Assembly (NCBI GenBank): GCA_023053545.1
Contig: JAKZAN010000006.1
Coordinates: forward strand, 3,167,001-3,231,000
Direction: 5' to 3'
Source: Lepidurus packardi
Lineage: Eukaryota > Arthropoda > Branchiopoda > Notostraca > Triopsidae
DNA: 64,000 nucleotides
The position numbers and the translations under genes were made by a program. The notes below the pieces were generated by a model. The model did not search any database and was not told the DNA's origin. It saw only the letters and a program-made list of their open reading frames with translations. This document shows, one piece after another, positions 40,801 to 52,800 of the stretch (positions within the stretch are counted from its first letter, which is position 1; every line of letters begins with the position of its first letter).

Positions 40801-43800
40801 AACACGCGTCTAAAACACAACTAAGACTGCGCCTCTGAAGCCTAGTCCTACGCTTATAGGTAGGGTTCTCAACATGATATCCCTTTTAATTTACCCACCT
40901 GTCAGTTAAGGGAACTGGTCATTCAATTGAATAACCTGCTCATCTAATTGACTGGGGAGTTTAGAACGGATTTTTCCCTAAGCGTAGTAGACTGAAAATG
41001 ACAGGATTAATCAACGACGTAAAAGCAATGTCATTGCTCAATATGCAAAGTCCCTGTATAGCTTTCACTACTGTAGTTTCGTTAATGTAAATGCGAAGAT
41101 TTTTTAGAAATTGATTCTTATATCCGAAAATATGATTCTTATAACCGATGAAAATACTATGCATTTTATCATTTTGAATCGGTCCTTTAAAGTTTGATTC
41201 TTATAAGCGGCTGATTCTTATAACCAGTGATCCTTATAAGCAGCGTCTACTATATATTTTAGTTACTAATCTAATTGTTAATTTAATTTTATTTGTTGTA
41301 CTCTTTGTGCAAGCGTTCGTTATTATGAATCGTTACTAGACAATCGATTTCAAGTCTCTTGGTTTGAAGATGCGTGGGGGCCATAATAAACTCTTAAAAG
41401 TCTTGTAAAATTTACGTGTAATACATAAAGGCATTGTTTTCTGGCGCTGTATACGAATTTTAGTTGTAATTTCATACATTTAAGTATTGAATTCCCTCCA
41501 AATGACGCTTTTATTTTGCATAATGTAATTTTCATTGTAATGTTACAAATACTTTATGGGCATTTAAAGAAACCAGTTACCACTAACGATTCGTCGGACT
41601 TTTGTAAGCAAGTTTAAATGGCACGTTCAAAAGAGGGAGTTTTAACGCTGAGATTATCTTGGTAATACTTGTAGTGAAGTGAGTTATGTTGGTTTCATAT
41701 TTATCGTACCGTCGTCCTCCCTGCACAGAAAAGAAACCACAGCGATAAGGCAAAAGGGGCAGAGTCGAGACTCCATCAAGATGTGTGCGTATAAACGCTA
41801 AAGGGTTTTTGGCGGCGTTGATAGTGTGTCTTCGGGAGATGCTGCTGCTGTGTTACTGCTAAGAGCGAGAGTGAAATGGGCTGCCGGCTTCGATTGAGAA
41901 GGTCACGTGGTGTCGTGTACCCCTCTCAATCTGAAAAAAGAAATCAAATCCTCCATTCTTTCGTAGCGGGGCTTCTTCACGGTGTTTGTATTTAGTTCCC
42001 TCTTTTTCGTTAGAATATAGAGAGAGGCATTCTTTATTTACTTTTTTGTAAAGGTTGAATATTTTGGACGAGGAATAGTTTGGGGAGTCATCTCACGTGC
42101 CAAAGTTAGGATGCGGTGTTATTCAGAACCATCATATAATATATAGAGCTGTTAGTTCGTGATCCAGTCCCCTTTTTTTGCTGTGCAGCACAGAATAAAT
42201 TTTTGGCTTTCAAGGTAAGCATGCGTATAAGAGCCCTTGAACCAACCAAAAACAAAAGTTGAAAATCGCAGCGGTGTAGAAAAATACATGCGGAGAGAAT
42301 CCAAGATTTTACACACCCAACTTTTTTGATTCAGAAATCTAAAAATATTCTCGAGTAGAAGAAAATATGACAGTCAGCAGTAGAAACGACGTGTTTTCTG
42401 AGACCCACAAATTTGTATTGGGAACTTGAGGAGAGGGGGGGCTTTTTAAGCCTTAAAGTATGATACGTGGTCGCCTTGGGTATGGATTTTGAAAGGCTGG
42501 TATGCTTCTTCATTGCTCAATATGATTACATCACGTATGATGCAAGGCGAGGAATTGGTTTTGCCCGTATCTTCCTAAAACTGTATTTGCTGTCCTTGAT
42601 GATGCTTCGTGCTGCCCTGTATCTGTATTAATGCTATCTTAACGATACTCATAATACTTCCATTTCTCTATTTTTCTGCCTCTGACGCTGCCTTGGAAAC
42701 ATTAGGAAATAATGTGGGCATCGTTTCCAACACGATTCAAGTCCCAGGTAAGATGTTTGTGATTACAACGCTTTTGATTCTGAATCCCTGTACCTTGCTG
42801 GCCTAAGAATCTAACCATAAAAGTCGCATGCGAGACTCTTTTAATTGGATCTGTGAACGCTTTAATGCCTTGCCAAGGGCGTAGGCCGTCATTATGGAAT
42901 ACTTTCATAGTAAATGTGGGACCATGACAGTACTTTCAGCTACTTGAAAGAAATAAGTTTTTGCTCACTTTTCTCGTTGCGTCATCTGTGTTTCACTATT
43001 GGGGGAAAAAATGAAATAAGCACATAGTTCTTAGAGGTTTCCCTATCAGTTTGCATAAAAATAGCTTATGATACATGCAGCGGCGGCTGCCAAGCGCCTT
43101 TTTATAGAGACCTTCTGCTTTAGATAGCTCAATTCGTGGGCCACTTTACTTTTTTTTTCTTCTTTTTCTTACGTGGGTTGTCATCATTCATTTAATTATT
43201 TCGGAGGGATTTTGAGCCCCCCTGGGTCCATCTGAAGAAACAGCCTTGAGCCTGCATGCTTTTCTGACGGCTGTACTTTACTGTTGCTGCGCATCCTGAC
43301 CCCACAGATGCTGGGCATCTTCAGACAGAAGTGTCATGGCGGTAGGGGTGATAGCAATACATGAAAGGCGCTATGGAATGGAATGCACAAATGCCATACA
43401 TGCACAGCGCGCGCGCGGCCAGATTAACGCGCCTTCTATTCAAGCTTTTTTCCCTACCCCTGAAAAATAGATGAATGGTTTAAGGCTTCCACAGGGGGAG
43501 CTGAGCATGAGGGTTGAGGTGACAAAAGGCGCACCGAACTATTGTTTAGGAATGCATGCTGGTTTTTACTGTACCCGAGATTATACTTCTTATAGCCAGC
43601 TGTAACAGTATTGGTGTGAGAGTGGAAAAGCAACCCCATAAAGTTATAAGCAAAGCTCTCGAACACCGCGAGTTCCACATGCAAACAATCATCATAGCGG
43701 GTGGCTGTAAATAATCAAATCAGCAGGAAAAGGTCTGTAAGAGGGTTTGTTTTAAGTGAACCCGCGATGTTATGTCCAGCCACGCTATTATTCAATTTGC

Positions 43801-46800
43801 CATGGAGCTTCCTGGATTTATTGACGTTACAACCTAATTATTCCGTGCCGTTTGAATTTCTTTACGGCTACGCTGGAAAACATTAAGGGGTATTATTGGG
43901 ACCATCGAAGGAATAGTATAAATGTACAGTACGCTTGTGATAGGGAGGGTGAACTCAATGGGGTGGAAAACAACGCATTTGCAACGCAGGAGGTCATTTC
44001 TGAGGACTTTTATGTTGATTCCTCTCCAACTTTAACCGTGATAGCCAGGTGCTGGGTTTTTACAGTCTATGGGGAGTCTCGCCTGCCGTGTTATATTTGG
44101 CTCTTTCATTCTGCACTCGACTTGGAGAGGGGTAGTGATTTGATTGTAATGCCTAGAAGTGAAAAAGAATAGCGCACGCAGCACGCTCCATGGGGGGGAG
44201 GAGGCGTGTGCAAAACTTTACTGTGGTGTTGCCTGCATTTTCCCTTCAACGTTCTATGAATCCATATTTTTGCTATATAAATGTTACGTGATCAATTTCC
44301 TATTGGCAGTTTTAATGTCGCCCAATTCATTACGATTGAGTAAATTAATGCCAGATCGATTTTTGTTCTCTGTGTTTCCCCCAGGACCATTGCAGCACGT
44401 GGTAGCTGTCACTCGCAATAAAGCTGAATTGCCCTGCGATGTCACTCCGCCTCTTCGATCCGATCAGGTCACGTTGGTTCTATGGTATAAGGATGATGGA
44501 GCACCTTCCATTTACACGTAAGCTGACATTGCCTTGGAACGTATTTGATAGATTTCTAGGAATTTTTTTCCCTGAATGTTTCTTCTGCATATTTTAGAGT
44601 TTACTTGTGCTTCTCACATTTAGGTCTAAGCAGTTATGTTTTTGGTTTTGGTTTTTTAAGAAAATAGGCAGCGCAAGTGGAGTTTTGGCACGTTAACTAT
44701 AGCACGGTATTTCTTACGCCAAACCTTTGCTGCTGACCATTATTGTCCTCATTGACGAGCTGGGCTGTCCGTTTATGTGTTTTCCGAAATATCTCAGAGG
44801 GTAAAGAAAGTTAATAATAGGTTTGGAAGTGTTTGGTTTTCTAGGAGAGCTCTTTACTTGTGAAGATCTACACAACACGCAAATGTCACGTTGGCCAGCA
44901 AGAGTTGGACGCTTTTCTACCCGTATTCTTTTTAATGTCCCCATTTTCTTGCCCCGGAACAAAAAAAAAATGGCATTTATTCTTACTACCTTTATGTTTC
45001 TAGTGATCCCCCTTTTGAATGTGCTCAGGGAGAAGCATAACGTGGAGTTGGTAGGACGGTATATGTGAGGGTCATTCTCACGCGATTGGTGTAGTTTGGA
45101 TCTATGGAGTTACATTACTTCTTAAAGAGGACTACGCTGTTTCCAACTTTTGCAGAAACTTGGCTTAAAGCAGATAACAAGCAGCCCCTGTCAGACAGGA
45201 AGGAAGTTGATCAGGAGTAGGAGAAAAACACATTTTCACTTTTTGTTTATAGTTTCACTAGGAAATTAACAGAAAACACTACTAGTAGGCCAATTTTGGC
45301 GATGAGAAGTAAACACAAACAGCAGACAGGAGGGAGAAAATTTAGTAAAGGTAATAGGGAAGCACCAGAAAACCGGGGAACAGTGCTTGGGAACGCATCG
45401 GATAATCGTAGAGTTGATCACAAGGGGTGGTTTTGGAGCGCAAGGGAGAGAAAAAATGAGAGGGAAAGAGGCAAATGACATTAGTTGCCTGGACGACAGA
45501 CCTTTCCAATAAGAGGCGCAAGTCTAACGTGTTATCTCTTGAATGCCACTCCATGTCCCAACGCTATATGGTTTCGTCGTAAAATAGCAGAACCAAAATT
45601 TAAAACTCTCGGTAAAACGAAGAATCGCTGATCTAGAGGTAAGCCGAAAGCTATACGAGGCAATTAAAAATCATGTAGTGTTGTCTGGGAAACTTTACTC
45701 AATTTAGTAAATTGTGGTCGCAAGGCCATAAGGAAAAGCGGATTAGGGTATACAGAGGAAGAATAAAGGAGGCATTTTGGCCTCCAACAGGTCGTTATTA
45801 TGCTGATTTATGACTTTGGCAGAAAGCGCTCGGGATAGGGTAGCTGTCTAAAAAGTTTTGGGGGAATGAGTTTTTTTTATATGTATATAATTTAGCCAAG
45901 CAGCACAGATCTGCTATAATGAGACTTTTTATTCCCATTGCTGTCGAGCAGTTGCTAACAAGCTTATTACTATGATCTCCTGAAAGCGTGATGAATTTTT
46001 GAAGGGGGTTTTTAGATTGCGCTCTGGGGTCTTGGAAGCTGCTCAGATGGCTCAACCTAGGTTGCGAAGAAAGGACATCATCCATCATGACAGCAGCTTT
46101 GAGTTAAAACAGGGTTTTAGCATCATAATAGTACCAAACCCCGCCGAGGTGTCAAAATATCGGCGTTGAAACGTTGCTAAGAAAGGCGGGTTTGGGATAG
46201 CACCGACGTCGCTTTCCGCTTCCTGTTTCGTGGAAATGAAACTTTTCCTTGGAAAAATTTGATTTTTAACATTGACGTTCATTTTCCTCAGGTTTGACGC
46301 ACGCGATAAGTTATCAAGCAATCCGAAACATTGGTCTGAAGAAACGGTATTGGGTCGACGAGCCTATTTCCGTACTGCCACCGAGCCAGCCAGTTTGTCC
46401 ATTGACAATGTGAAGGAAGAAGACGCAGGATTATATCGTTGCCGGGTCGATTTCCGAAAATCACCTACTCGTAATCTGCGCGTCAACCTGACTGTCATTG
46501 GTAAGCTCGTAAATACTTTTTGTGTACGGCTATGTGCTCACACTTTTCAGGGAAAGAGAGAGAGAGAAAGATTAATTTTATATCCCGAGATTGCTAGCCG
46601 ACGTGGAAGGGAGTGTCAAAAGGAAAGCTTTTATGTTTTCCGGCGCAAAGAAGCAACATCCAATTTCATTGATTGCTGTTCGCTTCAATGAACAGCAGCA
46701 TTAAGCAAGCCAGCTAGCGAAGGCTTTTAATTTTGGGGCGTTATTATATAGTTCTTTTGACGCAGGGTTGTGTTTTTATCTTTACGGCCAAAAAGTCTTC

Positions 46801-49800
46801 CAGATCAGGGGCTTGATCCAGTGGGCAACAATAGTGTTTTTTCTATTTCGAGGAGGGCGAGCAATGACGAAACTAAGGAGTCTGAGCCCTTCGGTGCTTA
46901 GGAAAAGGGAGGGGGGGGGGGGGGGGGGATGCAGTGGCATTTCTGTCTCGTCTTACGACTGTTGCATTTTTGTTTCAACTGATACCAGTGACATTCTACT
47001 TGTCGAGCATGACTGGCGTCTGCTTAGTTTCCTTCCAGTGCAGCCCCTTTGTACTGTATGCGGGAATGAAGGAGGGGTAGTTCTTCCTTGATTTTTTGTT
47101 TCTTGTATAATCCACCCACTGTCATTGCAGCTCGTTTGCTTCCCTTCCTTGACTTACCCAGTCATCTTTCCTGGTTCTTTACGGCCCGTATTAACTTCCG
47201 CGTGCTGTCGAGGGGAAGAATCCTAGATTGGATTAACCGCTTTTGAATGTTTTCTTATATAAAGGGCACCCTAAATCAAAGACTCCCTGTCTATTAGCTT
47301 ACACGAAATGAATCCAAACAAGCTCCTATTTGCTTTTGAATGTTGTTGGGGGAACCCCTATACTGAAAAGCAAATATAGCTAGCCTTGTCTGGAAGTTCA
47401 GGAAGTTAGGACAAAGAATTCTCCTTTTCAAAACTTGGTGGATATCCTTAGTTCCCGAAACGCATTTTGGCAAGTGATCCGATACAGAGAACGGAGGCCG
47501 GTACACGCAGATAAACGTAACTTGAAAAAATTATCTTTTGAAAAATTTGATTTTAAATTGAATACCGTCAGAAAAGTTTTCGCTACTTAATTGAGATAAA
47601 CACATAAATTGACCTTAATTTCTTGGGCTAAGTTTATGGGTACGTCATTAGGCCTTGGCTGATTCTTAAAACTTGTCAATAAAAATGGCATTAGAAGTGC
47701 TTGGAGTGTTTTCTAAGTCCAATTTAACTAGGTGTGTTCTGTTTACACGAAGGGGGTAGAGGAAACGATTTCCTAGAGCAATCACACCAAGGGTAATGTT
47801 AAGGACCAGGGCAGAGAAACTTGGGACGTGTTTTTGCGCCCACTTGAGCGCCGTGATGAGCGTGAAGACTTTGACCGAAGGACCATGTACTTGACATCTT
47901 CTTGACGACCCAGAAGTAACACAACCGATCGTATCCTACTTTTCCTCATTACTTGCGGGGAAATCAATGTTGTAGCTCCGCCTTAGATTGTTGCGTCGTT
48001 AATGACACCGTAAAGAGGGGTCGGAAGGTGCTTCGATTGTTTTTTCTTTCATTTTGTTCCGCTTAAGGTGGACCGTAACGGTCGCTCCGACTTCGTAGAC
48101 GCTCTCACGCGTCTTCATTACACTCCCCTTGTTTTTACTAGACGCTAGTTGAGCTTATATCACGGGTCTTGGATCTCAAATACGCGGAGATTGGCCGGGT
48201 AGCTTTTTTTTGTAATACAAATTCGCGCTGTTGTGACACGATCGTCAGATATTGAAATACAGTTTTTTATAGTATACTGTTGTTTGATAAGTAGAATCCT
48301 TGAAAGCAACACAAACAAACCTAGTCGAGCGAGTTAAAAGATAAAGAGGACAGGACTTGGCAAGTTGGCAAACATGTACTCGTCCGTCGTCACCAGGCAC
48401 ACTGTGTACACTCTCGTAATGCAACTAATAAAACAAAGATATAACTCTTTAGCGCCAGCTTCTCTTGCTCAGATTCCGAAATCCTTATCGCAACTATGTT
48501 GTTTTTCTAACACCTCCAGTGTCGAGTTTTAACTGGTCATTGAGTGTTTTTTACGATCCAACCAGGACACTAATTGGTTGTACATTGCTGTACATCGAAA
48601 ATGGATTCGTTGTTTGCGTAGGTCTGGGAAACAAAAGGCTTGGAGATCAGTAACTAAACTTCCTTTTAACCTTATCAGGGAGTACTATGATGCTTGCTTT
48701 GTTTTGAATTGTCTTTTTCCCACATTTCCTTGAAGCTTGCTGAAACGTTGGTTGGTCCTTTATGGGTTTGCCTTAGAGAAGAGCAGGACATTATACTGCA
48801 TTTGTTTCACCCTATCGCAGTCGCTCTACACCTGAAACCAGCACGTGGCCAGCTTCCCACATTGCTTTGCATCTACTTTGTTTATTCTGCAGGAAAACTA
48901 GCTCACCTTTTCAGATCGCGGATGGCCGTGCTTCATACTCCGTTTTTGTGTCACGTGAAGTCTTATTTTTTCTGTCCATGTTCCTACAACGTGGAATAGT
49001 GAATGAACATGATTCCGGACGCTTCCTAACGTTTTATCTCCTAACGAGTAACGCTAATTTACGGGAAAATTTTAATGATTTTGAGTTAGAAATAGACAAA
49101 CTTCAACTTGTACGAAAATCACGGTCTTTCAACTAAGATCTTGAACTCGTTAATTATGATTACGGAAGGATGGTGTCGTAAACATTGGGATTATTTGCAT
49201 GGAGTATATGTAGTCTGTCTCAACGCTCAAATTGTGTAAGTTAAAGTATGCTTTTCGTCAGCTTCAGATTAAAGATTTGTCAAGTTACGTCAGGGTCAGA
49301 TAGACAATACCATAAGCAAATTTCAAAGGCTAGGTCCTATCAGATGGATATCATGTCCTTAACGCTACCGTATCCTTCAACTCCTTATGGAGAATAGACA
49401 TAGGAAACCTTTTTCCTCCACTAGTCGCGAACAGTTTAAAATTTCTGTAAAAGGCTTCGAGAAGGTTGAGTAGAATTCTTCATTCGTCATTTGATTTAAA
49501 ATATTATTAAATACAAGTTTTATATGTATGTGACTGCATTATTTTGGTTTTTCGTAAGGCTTATCGGATGAAAAATATAGTATTATAAATAGCAATGGAA
49601 AAGGTAATGGAAATTTAACAAGTTTAAATGCATTGATTGCGACATCTTTCGAGTCTCCTGTGTCTAGTAGTTTAAGAACACGGAAAAACAATTCTTATGA
49701 AACCCAGAAGTTGTTTATGAATAAGAGACTTGTACTGTAGCTTTTCTGTACACTTTATTGCTTTTTTTTTTTACTTTGGTTCTGCTGTAGCGAGTACATC

Positions 49801-52800
49801 TAGATAAATTACATGAAAAACTAAATGCTAAATTTGTGTTGATAGCCCAACAGGGTCTTAGTCGGGGTGTCCGTAATGCAGAGCATTAAAAATTACGCGA
49901 AGACGAAATGTACATCGTATGTATATCAGCATGGTAACGGTATGTTTAAAGAGAGAGAATGTCAAGAGAAGGGGGCACTCCGCTTGGGAGCTAAATACGC
50001 ATCCATGTGGGGTGAGTCAGATAAAAACTTAAATGAACTGATGTTAGTTAGTGTTCTCGACCTGTTTTAAATTGATGGATTTCCATGGTGGAATCCCACA
50101 AAGAAGGTACATTATGTCATTAGAATGGACACTGACACTACAGTATCTAATGTTCTTGGGGCGCTAATTCTAATTCATGAAGTAAGCTTTAAGTAAAAAA
50201 AACGGGGTTTCAGTGGTGTTTTTTTTTAACCTAAAAGAACGCTTAATGAATGGGCACGAAAGACAAAAGGTTAGAGCAAGTATTTGTGTCGAAGGCTGCA
50301 ACACAGGCAGGGTAAGTTTGCAACTTTATCGGAAAGAACTTGCGAAGGCTGCATCGGAGAAAAAAAGAACCAGGAACAGACAATCGAAAGAAAGGTTTTC
50401 TGCTCGTAGACAGAATATAATGATAGTAGTGGTCTTGGGGAAAAATTGGGAGATAAATGTTTTTGTAATGGCTATTCCGCCGGAAAAGTATTAGGATATT
50501 TCCAGCGCGGCAGTGGTGTGGGCGGAACGCAAGAGAAAGGTGGAAAAAAAGATATTTAAAGAATAGCAGCACGAGAAAAACCAAGTAGAATAGGACCAGC
50601 GGAAAGCGTTATTGTTGCACGCAACATCATCGCTGGACGATGACAAAAGCTTACTGGACAAGAGGGTCGAAAAGGAGGCATTTTACGCGTAATATTAACG
50701 ACTCGCTACCAGGGAGTGTTGGAGGTGAGAAAGGGAATGGAAGCATTCCACTAGATGTGTTCTATTCATGAGCCTGGGGCCCATTGCAAAAATATTCTTA
50801 ATAAAAGGTATAGCAACCGTTAAGTTTAAATTCGTGAATGTATTATGAACGGTTTAAAATGAAATGGCTTCTGACCCAAACATGGCTGAATGAGTTTTTT
50901 CAGGGGGGTTTTCGGATCCTTCCAGTATTGTGCAAAGCACTTTTTCGTTTGTCTGTATCAAACACTAGCTCCATTGCTATAAAGTTATACTTCTAAATCT
51001 AACTCTTGTTGCTTTTTTTTGCAGTACCGCCGAAACAGCCCAAAATTTTTGACGAGCAAGGGCATGAAGTAGGGGAAGTTGTGGGTCCCTATGATGAAGA
51101 TGCCACTCTAACTTTAATGTGCTTCGTCCAAGGAGGTAATGTATAGAAAAACAACCCCAGATAGTAAAAATTTTCGCTTTATTTCGCTATATAAGTGCTT
51201 TGAAAGACAAAGAAGTGCAGTACTTCTAACTTTGTTGGACTTTTGGCTTATGATTTTTACTATGTTGTAGGGCACCCAACACCCGAAGTGAGTTGGTGGC
51301 AGGAACAACGTCTCATCGATCGAACGGCGGAAGTGCAAACTACGGAAGGCGTTCAGAATTGGCTTCGATTGACTCGCCTGGGAAGACCTGATTTGAAGTC
51401 ATCCCTTTCCTGCCAGGCTTCTAATACCAATCTATCGTTGCCGGCGTCCCGGTCCATCCTTGTGGAACTCAATCGTAAGTTCGAGAATTGTTGATTTTTT
51501 TTTTACATTTTCAGAATGGCTTGATTTGTATACCTCCCCTGATGACGAGTTATTTATTATACAATGAGTTGCGCATATGGACAGAATACGTGGTGTTGAA
51601 GATTTGAGCTTTGTGTTTAGTCTTCTAGCAAAGATCTGAAAGGAAAGTTTTGGTTCTTGGGGTTGATTATGATGGTAAGGCAATTATGCAAATCTGCGAA
51701 CTATAGATCAAAAGCACGGACAAACCAACTCGTATAGAACAGAAGAGGTGAGCGTAAAAGCATAATATATGTATAGAGCATCATCTGTCGACTTTGATAC
51801 CGATTTTTCACAAAGATTCTAATAAAGCAGATATACCCAACATCCTTATAGCCTTTGTGTTCAAGCGGCTTTGTAAGGTTGTCCTTTGTTTTATGAGGAA
51901 AGTTTCCTGCGTGATTGTTTTCGAAGAAACTATAAAGCTGCACTTCTTGTCCTGAAAAACGGTTTGGCTTTGTCTCTCGGATTGTTGGCTTTCCCCATTT
52001 TTTTTTTCATTCGCTTTGCGTCAGCTTAAACTTGCTTGCCAACAAACGTGGTATTGCGACGATTCGCGGAACACAAGTCGGGTTTACTTTGCTTGTCGGC
52101 GGACTTTGGGTTGGGTTCTTGCACTCACACTTCAATTAGCATATTCATGCATAATAACTACGTTTATTAGCCAATTTGTGGTGCGATAAAGAAAAGCTGG
52201 GAATATGACAGACTGGTACATGGGGGAAAAGTTTTATTTAAACTTTGACTAGGATGGTGTTCTCTTTTTATTTTCTTCGAAGAAACTTGCACCTCAAACG
52301 CTAAAAGCATTACATTTTTTAAGAGCTCATACTGTAAGTGAAATAGCAAGCCGAGTCATATATAACAAGGGCTACTTCCGGATTCATTCGCGACCATGTC
52401 ATCTTGAAGCACCCGGAAGAATCTCATAACCCATAAAGTCGCACAGCGTTGCATATGAATTTTCATTATAACCTTCGAGGGCCCCTATACTGTCATCCTT
52501 CTACTCGTACCGGAGGGGGCTGCTTTTTTTTTTTCCTTTTCGAAAGTCATGGGTCGTCAGGTTCGTCTATTGTGTTGTACACCACATCCATAACGACAAT
52601 GGCTCTGTTTGACCACCTATTCGCCGAACAAATGTTGAAGAATGCGCCAACTCGTGTGCCCATACAGCTTTGTGTGGGGCAAAAGCAAGAGAAAAGAGAG
52701 GGGGAGGGACAAAACTGCATTTCCTCTAGCTTTCATAACTTGGATAGTCGGGGGCTTAGTTTTGGATTTGGACTATAGAGACGGAAATCTGTGCGCTTAC

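Larger units (their letters stand above)
31880..42705 (+). other. Intron 1 (10.8 kb)
   Basis: A long first intron bounded by GTGAGG and ATTAG. No nested gene is supported on either strand. It contains poly-T and C-rich tracts, a 10-G run (38742-38751), three near-tandem TCTTATACATT copies (39430-39470) and the transposon-like cluster 40428-41252. Long first introns often hold regulatory elements or alternative promoters, but I see no specific one. Confidence 0.7.

Noticed and set aside
42609-42705. Longer version of exon 2 reading upstream as SDAALETLG
   Set aside because: No AG exists between 42552 and 42703, so no acceptor could start the longer exon. Only the ATTAG at 42701-42705 fits.
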